From Knoellia sinensis KCTC 19936 (GTDB lineage Bacteria; Actinomycetota; Actinomycetes; Actinomycetales; Dermatophilaceae): a stretch of 64,000 nucleotides of DNA. The notes below the pieces were generated by a model. It did no database searches. It saw only the letters and a program-made list of their open reading frames with translations, and was not told where the DNA came from. Location of the stretch: assembly GCF_000768705.1 (NCBI RefSeq), contig NZ_AVPJ01000005.1, forward strand, positions 186,001 to 250,000, given 5' to 3'. Below are positions 17,623-24,975 of this stretch, one piece after another; position 1 is the stretch's first letter, and each line of letters begins with the position of its first letter. The position numbers and the translations under genes were made by a program.

Positions 17623-18491
17623 CGGTCGGGGAGTTCTTCGCCGGCTTCACGGACGAACGGGTCGATGTCGGCGAGACGATTCTGAGAGTCCGACACGGCG
17701 GCCATGGGCCGCCGATCCTCTTGGTCCACGGCCATCCGCGCACGGGAGCCACGTGGCACGCAGTGGCCGCCCGACTGGTGAAGCGAGGTTTCGCCGTGGT
17801 CTGTCCCGACATGCGGGGCTATGGAGCGTCCACGCCGGTCGCGGTCCGACCCGACCACAGTCAGCAGTCCAAGCGCGCGGTGGCAGCCGACCTCGTGGCG
17901 TTGATGCAGCACCTCGGCCACGATCGCTTCGGCGTCGCCGGGCACGACCGGGGCTGCTACGTGGCGCTGCGCCTTGCCCTCGACCACCCGACGAGAGTGA
18001 CCCGACTGGCCGTGCTGGACGGCATACCGATCAGTGAAGCCTTGGTGCGCGCAGACGCACGGTTCGCGCGGAAGTGGTGGCACTGGTTCTTCTTCGGCGC
18101 AGCCGAGAAGCCTGAGCTGGCGGTGGGCGCCGATCCTGACCGTTGGTACGGCGGGACGCCGGAACACATGGGGGTTGAGGCGTTCGCCGAGTACCGTGCC
18201 GCGATCCACGACCCCGCGACACGTGAGGCCATGATCGAGGACTACCGTGCCGGACTGGGGATCGACCGCGAGCACGAGGCACAGGACCACGCGGCCGGGC
18301 GCACTGTTCGGTGCCCAACGCTCTTCTGCTGGTCGACGCGCGACGACATGGTCGACCTCTACGGTGACCCACTTGCCATCTGGCGGGCTTGGGCTCCAAC
18401 TGTCACGGGGCAGCCGATCGACTCTGGACACCACATGGCCGAGGAGAACCCGGAAGAGGTTGCCGCAGCGTTGGCGCGTTTCTTCCAGTGA
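17619..18491 (+). CDS. Alpha/beta hydrolase, haloacetate-dehalogenase-like
   Basis: 290-aa alpha/beta hydrolase. The oxyanion motif is HGHPRTGATWH, the nucleophile Asp sits in VAGHDRGCYVAL, and the catalytic His in SGHHMAEENPEEV. The KWWHWFFFG segment matches the His-Trp halide-binding pair of fluoroacetate dehalogenases, and the first Arg after the nucleophile is present. The second carboxylate-binding Arg of DRGGR is replaced (DRGCY), so the substrate may not be a haloacetate; an epoxide hydrolase or other ester/halide hydrolase is possible. The GTG start overlaps the stop of GAF-ANTAR 1. Confidence 0.8.
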   Translation: MTVGEFFAGFTDERVDVGETILRVRHGGHGPPILLVHGHPRTGATWHAVAARLVKRGFAVVCPDMRGYGASTPVAVRPDHSQQSKRAVAADLVALMQHLGHDRFGVAGHDRGCYVALRLALDHPTRVTRLAVLDGIPISEALVRADARFARKWWHWFFFGAAEKPELAVGADPDRWYGGTPEHMGVEAFAEYRAAIHDPATREAMIEDYRAGLGIDREHEAQDHAAGRTVRCPTLFCWSTRDDMVDLYGDPLAIWRAWAPTVTGQPIDSGHHMAEENPEEVAAALARFFQ

Positions 18492-18563
18492 CACGGCCAT
18501 GATTCGCGTCCCACGCGGCGGGGTAGGGGGAGAGGGACGACCCAACCGACAAGGGGAGATGTG

Positions 18564-19472
18564 ATGACCGACATCGGCGCTCGAGCTGCACGCATGGTCC
18601 GCACCGACAAGAAGGGCGGCTTCCCCGCGCAACAACAGGATCCGCCCGGGGTGACCGGGGACATGACGCCAGTTCCTGATCATGGCGAGCAGACCTATGT
18701 GGGCCATGGACGTCTGGAGGGGCGCAAGGCGCTGATCACCGGTGGAGATTCGGGCATCGGCCGCGCCATCGCCATCGCCTTCGCCCGTGAGGGAGCGGAC
18801 GTCGCCATCAACTACCTGCAGGCGGAGCAAGTGGACGCCGACGAGACCTGCGACTGGGTGACGAAAGCAGGTCGTCAGGCGGTCCAAGTCCCTGGTGACC
18901 TCCGTGACCGTGCAACCTGCGACCAAGTTGTCGCCGACGCGTCGAAGGAACTCGGTGGGCTGGACATCCTGGTGAACAATGCCGGGTTCCAGTGGGACAG
19001 GGGCAGAGGCAAGGACGGTCTGGAAGGCCTCGAGCCGGACGACGTAGACCGCGTCATCGAGACGAATCTCGTGGCGGTGATCTGGATGTGCAAGGCGGCT
19101 GCGGCCCAGTTCGGTGAGGGGGCAACGATCATCAACACGACGTCGATCCAGGCCTATGACCCGTCGCCGGGCCTCATGGACTACGCCGCCACCAAGGCGG
19201 CCATCAACAACCTCACAGTCAACCTCGCAGCGGCGCTGGGCCCCAAGGGAATTCGCGTCAACGCCGTTGCGCCCGGACCCATCTGGACGCCTCTTCAACC
19301 GGCTACCCGCGAGGTCGAGAAGGTCGAGACATTCGGCAAGGACACGCCGCTCGGGCGTGCCGGTCAGCCCGGCGAGGTGGCTCCGGCCTATGTCTTCCTG
19401 GCTTCAACGGCTGACGCGAGCTATGTCTCCGGAACCGTCCTGGGTGTCACCGGCGGAGGAGCCGTCTTCTGA
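18564..19472 (+). CDS. Short-chain dehydrogenase, general-stress type (YdaD/YhdF-like)
   Basis: 302-aa classical SDR with a 50-residue N-terminal extension (GGFPAQQQDPPGVTGDMTP) typical of the Bacillus stress proteins YdaD/YhdF. Nucleotide-binding TGGDSGIGRA, structural NNAG, active-site Ser (TTSIQAY) and YAATK, and PGPIWTPL are all present. It probably reduces or oxidises an unidentified carbonyl/alcohol with NAD(P)(H). I prefer the ATG at 18564 over the GTG just before it because AAGGGGAG is better spaced. It stands between the dehalogenase-like gene and the membrane-protein genes. Confidence 0.87.
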   Translation: MTDIGARAARMVRTDKKGGFPAQQQDPPGVTGDMTPVPDHGEQTYVGHGRLEGRKALITGGDSGIGRAIAIAFAREGADVAINYLQAEQVDADETCDWVTKAGRQAVQVPGDLRDRATCDQVVADASKELGGLDILVNNAGFQWDRGRGKDGLEGLEPDDVDRVIETNLVAVIWMCKAAAAQFGEGATIINTTSIQAYDPSPGLMDYAATKAAINNLTVNLAAALGPKGIRVNAVAPGPIWTPLQPATREVEKVETFGKDTPLGRAGQPGEVAPAYVFLASTADASYVSGTVLGVTGGGAVF

Positions 19473-19616
19473 CGGCCTGTCAGGGGTGAGCCATGACGAA
19501 TGGGCCGTCTCCAGGGGTTGCACGATGGCCCTGACCGAGTATGTTGAGAAGTGGTTGGAGTAGCCAGAAGTCACTGGTTCGTGCCAGCCGCGCGAAGTCC
19601 ATATCGGCACAGTTGC

Positions 19617-19659
19617 CCCAGACCCCGGCAGCGCATCGCACCTGATGCCCGGGTCTGGG
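19617..19659 (+). terminator. Hairpin between the dehydrogenase and MscS-like genes
   Basis: Arms CCCAGACCCCGG (19617-19628) and CCGGGTCTGGG (19649-19659) pair with one bulged base around a 20-nt loop. The hairpin is about 145 nt past the dehydrogenase stop. Apart from it, the 269-nt gap 19473-19741 shows no gene I can support. Confidence 0.4.
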
Positions 19660-19741
19660 AAGTCAGCCGACTTTCAAGGAGTTCGAGTCCTCTCCGGGTT
19701 CGGTGCAGATGAATGCCACCGTCAACCCACGGAGGTCTGTC

Positions 19742-20635
19742 ATGCAAGACGCACTTGAGAACGGCCTGAACACCATCGCGGAGTTCGTCCCCAAACTCAT
19801 CGGTTTCCTGCTGATTCTCGTGATCGGCTACATCGTCGCCAAGCTCATCGCCAAGGCGATCGGCAAGGTACTCGAGAAGGTCGGCTTCGATCGCGCAGTC
19901 GAGCGCGGCGGGGTCAAGAAGGCCTTGGACAAGTCCGACATGGATGCCAGCGACATCGTCGGCAAGTTGGTCTTCTACACCCTCATGCTGTTCGTGCTGC
20001 AGTTGGCCTTCGGCGTCTTCGGCCCGAACCCGATCAGTGAGCTGATCACGGCCGTCATCGCGTTCCTGCCCAAGCTCATCGTGGCCATCATCATCATCGT
20101 GGTTGCCTCGGCCATCGCCGCGGCGGTCAAGACCCTGATCGAGGGCACTCTCGGTGGCCTGTCCTACGGCAAGGTCCTCGCCGGCATCGCGAGCGGATTC
20201 ATCCTGTTCCTCGGAGTCATTGCCGCGCTGAACCAGATCGGAGTCGCCACCACGGTGACCATGCCCGTCCTCATCGCGATCCTCGCCACGCTTGCCGGAG
20301 TCATCATCGTCGGCGCCGGCGGTGGGCTCATCAAGCCGATGCAGACCCGCTGGGAGGGCTACCTGACCAAGGCGGAGGAAGAGGCCCCCAAGATCAAGGA
20401 GGAGGCCAGGAACGCCCCGTCGATCATGGAGCAGGCCGAGCAGGTCCGCACCCGGGCCCAGGCCAAGTACGAGCAGTCCGAGGGCCGGTCCGGCCAGTAC
20501 GGACAGGCCGGTCAGCCGGACCAGTCCGACCAGCCGGGCCAACAGGATCAGCCGTACGACGAGCGCGCACCGTATCGCGTCACCTCGGCGTATGACCCGA
20601 ACCAGTACGGCGACACCGGATCCCGACAGGTCTGA
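19742..20635 (+). CDS. Membrane protein with MscS-type TM helices and Gln/Gly-rich tail
   Basis: 297-aa membrane protein. TM_helix-family segments of the conserved-TM-helix type, common in small mechanosensitive-channel relatives, are seen near 5-45 (FVPKLIGFLLILVIGYIVAK) and 115-150 (AFLPKLIVAIIIIVVASAIA). Two further helices follow. There is no soluble MscS beta domain; instead the last 90 residues are hydrophilic and rich in Gln, Gly, Asp and Pro (GQAGQPDQSDQPGQQDQP). It may be a channel-like stress protein; function unproven. GGAGG is 6 nt before the ATG at 19742. The PRC-barrel gene follows after 67 nt. Confidence 0.8.
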   Translation: MQDALENGLNTIAEFVPKLIGFLLILVIGYIVAKLIAKAIGKVLEKVGFDRAVERGGVKKALDKSDMDASDIVGKLVFYTLMLFVLQLAFGVFGPNPISELITAVIAFLPKLIVAIIIIVVASAIAAAVKTLIEGTLGGLSYGKVLAGIASGFILFLGVIAALNQIGVATTVTMPVLIAILATLAGVIIVGAGGGLIKPMQTRWEGYLTKAEEEAPKIKEEARNAPSIMEQAEQVRTRAQAKYEQSEGRSGQYGQAGQPDQSDQPGQQDQPYDERAPYRVTSAYDPNQYGDTGSRQV

Positions 20636-20702
20636 ACGCTTCGCACGTCACGATCCAACCCGTCGGCTCACGACGGCCGACGGACTCGAAAGGAATCACC
20701 GC

Positions 20703-21566
20703 ATGATCACCATGGAGCAAGTCCACGATCTGCTCAGCCGCGAAGGCAGTGTCGTCGGGAACGACGGCAGCAAGATCGGAAGCGTCACCCAGATCTATCT
20801 CGACGACCAGACAGACAGGCCCGAGTGGGCGACGGTCAAGACCGGTTGGTTCGGGGCGACTGAGGCCTTCGTTCCGTTGGCCGAGGCCGATCTGGCCGGC
20901 GAGGACCTCAAGGTGCCGTTCGACAAGGACACGATCAAGGACGCACCTCAGGTCGAGACCCACGACGGCCACCTCACGCAGGAGGACGAGGCTGAGCTCT
21001 ACCGCCACTACGGCATGGACTACAGCGAGTCCCGTTCCGACACAGGGCTGCCCGCGGGCGGCGCTCCCGGGCGCGAGGGTGCCGGCACAAGCCCTACCGA
21101 CGGCACGGCCCGCCGCGACACGTCGGGGACCACCACCGACGACGCCATGACCCGCTCCGAGGAGCGGTTGAACGTGGGCACCGAACGCCGCGAGAGCGGC
21201 AAGGCACGGCTGCGCAAGTACGTCGTCACCGAGAACGTCACGAAGACGGTCCCGGTGTCGCGGGAGGAGGTCCGGGTCGAGCGCGAGCCGATCACCGACG
21301 CCAACCGTGACAAGGCGATGGCGGGGAACGACATCACCGATGCGGAACACGAGGTGACGCTTCATGAGGAGCGCCCCACAGTTGAGAAGGAGGCAGTACC
21401 CGTGGAACGAGTCCGGATGAACACCGAGAAGGTCACTGACCAGGAGCCGGTCTCCGAAGAGGTCCGCAAGGAAAAGATCGAGGCCGAGACTCCCCAATCC
21501 CAGTCAGGTGCCGAGGGGCAGACCAAGCCGCGCACCGGGCAGCACCGGAAGTCGGACCAGGGCTGA
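20703..21566 (+). CDS. PRC-barrel and DUF2382 (YsnF/AvaK) stress protein
   Basis: 287-aa soluble acidic protein. N-terminal PRC-barrel (about 1-100: EGSVVGNDGSKIGSVTQIYL, EWATVKTGWFG) is followed by a linker and a C-terminal DUF2382 domain (about 155-265: RSEERLNVGTERRESGKARL, VPVSREEVRVEREPI, PVERVRMNTEKV). Such fusions are known in Actinobacteria and Deinococcus and are linked to stress, but their molecular role is unknown. AAAGGA precedes the ATG. It shares a run of rightward stress-type genes with the MscS-like protein. Confidence 0.88.
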   Translation: MITMEQVHDLLSREGSVVGNDGSKIGSVTQIYLDDQTDRPEWATVKTGWFGATEAFVPLAEADLAGEDLKVPFDKDTIKDAPQVETHDGHLTQEDEAELYRHYGMDYSESRSDTGLPAGGAPGREGAGTSPTDGTARRDTSGTTTDDAMTRSEERLNVGTERRESGKARLRKYVVTENVTKTVPVSREEVRVEREPITDANRDKAMAGNDITDAEHEVTLHEERPTVEKEAVPVERVRMNTEKVTDQEPVSEEVRKEKIEAETPQSQSGAEGQTKPRTGQHRKSDQG

Positions 21567-21683
21567 TCGCTACCCACCAGAACGTCCAGGTGGGGCGCAC
21601 GGGACCCTCACACCGGTGGATACCGCCTCACCTGGTCGCCCGGGGAACCCTCGGGAACGCACCAACAAGAGAAGGAGCACGAC

Positions 21684-21884
21684 ATGCAGATTGATCGCCA
21701 GCAGATCGTTGACCTGCTCAGGCAGCGCGGCGACGAGGACAAGGCAACGCAGGCCGAGTCCGCACTCCCCGAGCAGCTCGACACCGACAAGGACAAGGAC
21801 AAGCTCAGCCAGTTGGGCCTGAACCCCCAGGACCTCATGGGCAGTGGTGGTGGCGGCGGTATGGGCAACCCTCTCGGCAGTTGA
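21684..21884 (+). CDS. Small conserved-looking hydrophilic protein
   Basis: 66-aa protein with a helical, charged N-terminal half (MQIDRQQIVDLLRQRGDEDK) and a glycine-rich end (MGSGGGGGMGNPLGS). I recall similar short actinobacterial proteins but know no function. AGAAGGAG is 7 nt upstream of the ATG, and a strong hairpin terminator follows 11 nt after the stop, both supporting a real gene. Confidence 0.72.
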   Translation: MQIDRQQIVDLLRQRGDEDKATQAESALPEQLDTDKDKDKLSQLGLNPQDLMGSGGGGGMGNPLGS

Positions 21885-21895
21885 GCGACCGGGCT

Positions 21896-21936
21896 CGGGC
21901 CCACCCAGATCCGTTGCCCGGATCGGGGTGGGCCCG
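21896..21936 (+). terminator. Strong intrinsic-type hairpin
   Basis: CGGGCCCACCC (21896-21906) pairs with 21926-21936 over 11 bp; an inner 6-bp stem (21908-21913 with 21919-21924) closes on a 5-nt loop. It starts 11 nt past the small gene's stop. Confidence 0.7.
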
Positions 21937-22009
21937 TGGCGCTCGGCACGGGAGTGCGCCGACAGGCACTCAGCCGACACGGCATACGAAGGATTGTTGA
22001 GGAGACGAG

Positions 22010-22747
22010 ATGAGCACGTCAGCGAACCGGCACAGTGAACCGACGCGACACCACCGCGATGACGGCCTCGGCCGTGACGGATATGACGACGGCGGGCGCC
22101 CCGATGGCGACCAGCACCGGGAGCGGACCGACTACGCGCCGGGATCCGCCGAAACGGGCCGCAGGGACCTCCACGCACGGGAGCAGGACGCCTACGGCGG
22201 CATGAAGTTCGGTTCGGCCTTCTTCGGGTGGCTGACCGCCGTCGGCGTAGCGGTGATCCTCACGGCGCTGGTGGCTGCGGCCGGGACGGCCGTCGGCGTG
22301 AGCACCGGCACTGATCCCGACACGGCAGTGGCTGACGCTGCGGCCGACCCCGCAACCGTCGGAGTCGTGGGCGCGATCATCCTGCTCGTCGTCCTCTTCG
22401 TGGCCTATTACTGCGGTGGCTACGTCGCGGGGCGGATGGCCCGCTTCAACGGCCTCAAGCAGGGCTTGGCTGTGTGGCTGTGGGCCGTGCTGGCAGCGCT
22501 CGTCGTGGCCGGCGTCGCAGCGATGGCCGGCAGCCAATACGACGTCCTCAGCGAACTGAACAGCTTCCCGCGATTTCCGGTCGACGGTGGAACCCTGACC
22601 ACGGGCGGCATTATTGCCCTGATCATCGCCGCCGTGGCGAGCCTGATCGGGGCACTGCTCGGCGGGCTCGCGGGGATGCGCTTCCACCGCAAGGTCGACC
22701 GAGTTGGGTTCGCGCCGGAAGACGCTCGTGGGACCCACGGCGACTAG
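22010..22747 (+). CDS. Four-helix membrane protein of unknown function
   Basis: 245-aa protein. The first 60 residues are polar and rich in His, Arg and Asp. Four hydrophobic helices follow: about 68-92 (AFFGWLTAVGVAVILTALVA), 118-138 (VGVVGAIILLVVLFVAYYCG), 152-172 (AVWLWAVLAALVVAGVAAM) and 200-225 (GIIALIIAAVASLIGALLGG). No catalytic motif is seen. It could be a small membrane stress protein like others in this cluster. GAGGAGACGAG precedes the ATG. A CGGCATAC word lies 23 nt upstream of the start. Confidence 0.75.
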   Translation: MSTSANRHSEPTRHHRDDGLGRDGYDDGGRPDGDQHRERTDYAPGSAETGRRDLHAREQDAYGGMKFGSAFFGWLTAVGVAVILTALVAAAGTAVGVSTGTDPDTAVADAAADPATVGVVGAIILLVVLFVAYYCGGYVAGRMARFNGLKQGLAVWLWAVLAALVVAGVAAMAGSQYDVLSELNSFPRFPVDGGTLTTGGIIALIIAAVASLIGALLGGLAGMRFHRKVDRVGFAPEDARGTHGD

Positions 22748-22785
22748 GGTCGAGCCCATGCGAAGCACCAGGCGCGGCGGTCGTC

Positions 22786-23526
22786 ATGGTTGACCATGGA
22801 GCCAGACGTGCTCGGGTCAATCAGCTCATCGACGCCGAGCCCCGCGTCGTGGGCGGGTCTCCCGGATCAATCGGACGCCTGGAGCGCTTGTGCACGGCGT
22901 TGACCCGAGTGCTCCCTGCCAGCGGAGTCGGGCTGAGCCTGCTGGTTGAGGACAACCACGGCGGCACCATCGCGGCATCGAATGCCACGTCACGTGCGCT
23001 GGAGGAGCTCCAGTTCGCACTGGGCGAAGGGCCCTGCATCGACGCCTACACCTCCCGCCGACCCGTCCTTGTCGCCGACCTCCAGGCCCACGGCTCAGCG
23101 CGGTGGCCGGGCTACGCCCCCGCAGCCCACGACCACGGCGTGAGAGCTGTCTTCGCGTTCCCATTGCAGGTCGGGGCCGCGCGGGCGGGCGCGCTCGATG
23201 TCTATCGTGACGAGCCCGGTCCCCTGAGCGCAGAGTCACTCAACGATGCCTTCACCTTCGCCGACGTCGCCATGGATGTGCTGGTCGACAGCCAGAACGG
23301 CGATGAGGGCAGCAAGGCGAGGGCGGACCTCGATGACGTCCTGGCCTACCGCGTCGAGGTCTACCAGGCGCAGGGCATGGTCATGGTTGATCTGGGCGTG
23401 AGCATCGACGAGGCGATGGCCAGAATCCGCGGCTACGCCTACGCCGAGAACCAATCGATCGGCGACGTTGCTCGCGACATCATCAGCGGTAAAATCAGAC
23501 TGGACAAGGACACTCATGAACTCTGA
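22786..23526 (+). CDS. GAF-ANTAR regulator 2
   Basis: 246-aa protein: GAF domain about 25-160 (LCTALTRVLPASGVGLSLLV, FALGEGPCIDAYTSRRPV, VFAFPLQVGAARAGALDVY) and ANTAR domain about 180-240 (YRVEVYQAQGMVMVDLGVSI, EAMARIRGYAYAENQSIGDV). Predicted signal-dependent RNA-binding antiterminator. The ribosome site before 22786 is weak, so the start is the least certain part. Its last 11 nt overlap the start of GAF-ANTAR regulator 3, so the two are probably co-expressed. Confidence 0.83.
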   Translation: MVDHGARRARVNQLIDAEPRVVGGSPGSIGRLERLCTALTRVLPASGVGLSLLVEDNHGGTIAASNATSRALEELQFALGEGPCIDAYTSRRPVLVADLQAHGSARWPGYAPAAHDHGVRAVFAFPLQVGAARAGALDVYRDEPGPLSAESLNDAFTFADVAMDVLVDSQNGDEGSKARADLDDVLAYRVEVYQAQGMVMVDLGVSIDEAMARIRGYAYAENQSIGDVARDIISGKIRLDKDTHEL

Positions 23527-24295
23527 CGCAGGCATTCGCCCGGAGGACGGATGGGGAGGCGGAACCGCCATGATCGCCGTGGAGCAGTTGGCCGAGGTCT
23601 TCGTCGAACTCGCTGACACCTTGGTCGACGAGTTCGACGTCATCGAGTTCCTCGAGACCCTGGCGACGCATACCGCCACGGTGAGCGCCGCCGCTTCCGC
23701 CGGGCTTTTGCTGGCAGATCCGCACGGTCAGCTCCAATACATGGCCTCCTCGACGGAGTCCGTGAAGCTGTTGGAACTCTTCCAGCTCCAATACCAGGAG
23801 GGTCCGTGCCTGGACTGCTATCGCATGGGCGAACCCGTCATCAACACTGACCTGAACGAGGCAGACGACCGCTGGCCGCTGTTCGCACCGCGCGCCAGCG
23901 AAGCAGGGTTTCAGTCTGTCCACGCCTTCCCGCTGCGACACCGCAGCAAGGTCATTGGTGCGCTGAACCTGTTCAGCCGTGACGCCGGCCGGCTCGAAGG
24001 CACGGATGTCCGGATTGTCCAGGCACTGGCCGACGTCGCCACGATTGGTCTGCTTCAGGAGCGCGCCATCCGCAACTCCGAGGTGCTCACCGAGCAGCTG
24101 CAAGCCGCCCTCAACAGCCGAATCGTCATCGAACAGGCCAAGGGTGCGTTGGCGCGGATGCACGGCATCGATGTCGATGCGGCGTTCGCGCTGATGCGGG
24201 ACTATGCGCGCAGCAAGAATCACAGGCTCAGCGATGTCGCCCATGGCGTGGTGACCGATCCTTCGAGCCACGAGGACCTGACCGCCCGCCGGTAG
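23516..24295 (+). CDS. GAF-ANTAR regulator 3
   Basis: 259-aa protein: GAF domain about 30-170 (LFQLQYQEGPCLDCYRMGEP, FQSVHAFPLRHRSKVIGAL) and ANTAR domain about 185-245 (LTEQLQAALNSRIVIEQAKG, MHGIDVDAAFALMRDYARS). The EGPC-x-D-C-Y segment is standard for actinobacterial GAF-ANTAR proteins; its ligand is unknown. It overlaps regulator 2 by 11 nt. AAGGA sits 5 nt before the ATG at 23516; an ATG at 23570 is a weaker alternative. Confidence 0.86.
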   Translation: MNSDAGIRPEDGWGGGTAMIAVEQLAEVFVELADTLVDEFDVIEFLETLATHTATVSAAASAGLLLADPHGQLQYMASSTESVKLLELFQLQYQEGPCLDCYRMGEPVINTDLNEADDRWPLFAPRASEAGFQSVHAFPLRHRSKVIGALNLFSRDAGRLEGTDVRIVQALADVATIGLLQERAIRNSEVLTEQLQAALNSRIVIEQAKGALARMHGIDVDAAFALMRDYARSKNHRLSDVAHGVVTDPSSHEDLTARR

Positions 24296-24314
24296 GCCCC
24301 GTCCGGCATTCCTT

Positions 24315-24500
24315 TCAGTCGGCGGAAGGCGCCACGTCGTCCGCTGGTGCCCCTGCTGGGGCGTCGGCCTCCGCTTGGACAACGCCCGAGTCCAGATCCT
24401 CAGGCAGCGGTGAGACGTAGCCCGGCGGGGGTGGAGGATCGGGTAGCACCGGTGGGAACGTCGTCCCATCCGGTTGCAGATTCGAAGTGTTGCTCTCCAT
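24315..24500 (-). CDS. Small proline-rich protein
   Basis: 61-aa protein that I do not recognise. It is acidic and proline-rich (TTFPPVLPDPPPPPGYVSPL) with an Ala/Asp tail (DAPAGAPADDVAPSAD), so it is probably disordered. GGAGAAGGG lies just upstream of the ATG. It follows the 91-aa protein gene by 17 nt, so the two form a small leftward operon convergent with GAF-ANTAR 3. Confidence 0.6.
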   Translation of the reverse strand: MESNTSNLQPDGTTFPPVLPDPPPPPGYVSPLPEDLDSGVVQAEADAPAGAPADDVAPSAD

Positions 24501-24517
24501 GTCGACCCTTCTCCGCC

Positions 24518-24793
24518 CTACGTCGAACCGACACGGAGGCTCCGCAGGGCGCGCACGACCTGGTCCTCCCGTGCCATGAGTTCCATCAGCTCTGGATTCA
24601 CCTGTGCCTGACCATTCACCTGTGCCTGACCGTCTGCCGGGGTGGCGAAGGTGGGTGCACGCCGGACGGCGTCCTCGATCTGCGCCAGTTCAGCGATCAG
24701 CGCCCGAACAGACCCCGGCGGTGGCGTCGACGATTCAGGTGGCCACGCAAAGTCGTCCAACTGAGAGATCCCGGGCTTCTGGTCAAGGTTCAT
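24518..24793 (-). CDS. Small protein of unknown family (paralogue of the one at 16.4 kb)
   Basis: 91-aa protein. Its core (SVRALIAELAQIEDAVRRAP, then NPELMELMAREDQVVRALRS) matches the 95-aa protein at 16364-16651. A short in-frame duplication (GQAQVN twice) separates the two helices; the DNA there is an 18-bp tandem repeat. The ATG at 24793 has AGGAGA 6 nt upstream. It is again beside GAF-ANTAR genes. Function unknown. Confidence 0.72.
   Translation of the reverse strand: MNLDQKPGISQLDDFAWPPESSTPPPGSVRALIAELAQIEDAVRRAPTFATPADGQAQVNGQAQVNPELMELMAREDQVVRALRSLRVGST
24596..24631. repeat. 18-bp tandem duplication inside a small gene
   Basis: ATTCACCTGTGCCTGACC occurs twice head to tail, exactly (24596-24613 and 24614-24631). 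It is a multiple of three and adds six residues (GQAQVN) to the 91-aa protein, so it looks like a recent in-frame slippage event. Confidence 0.9.
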
Positions 24794-24975
24794 GTCTGTC
24801 TCCTGTGCCACGTGCGAGGGGGCTCGGGAGTCACCGGGGTCCGGGGTGACCGTTCCTGACCCCTGCGACATTACGCGTCCGGTCGTTCATCGGGAAGCCC
24901 CTTGTGGAGGGGTTTACAGGGCGCGTACTCAGGGCAAGGGTTGGGGTAGGCACTGTCGATCGACGGAGGAGACCC

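Noticed and set aside
19480-19602. Leftward 40-codon frame (MDFARLARTSDFWLLQPLL...)
   Set aside because: Plausible amphipathic start but no ribosome site, no promoter and rare codons; not supported.
19660-19710. TTCGAGTCC stretch like a tRNA T-arm
   Set aside because: No matching acceptor, D or anticodon stems could be built.
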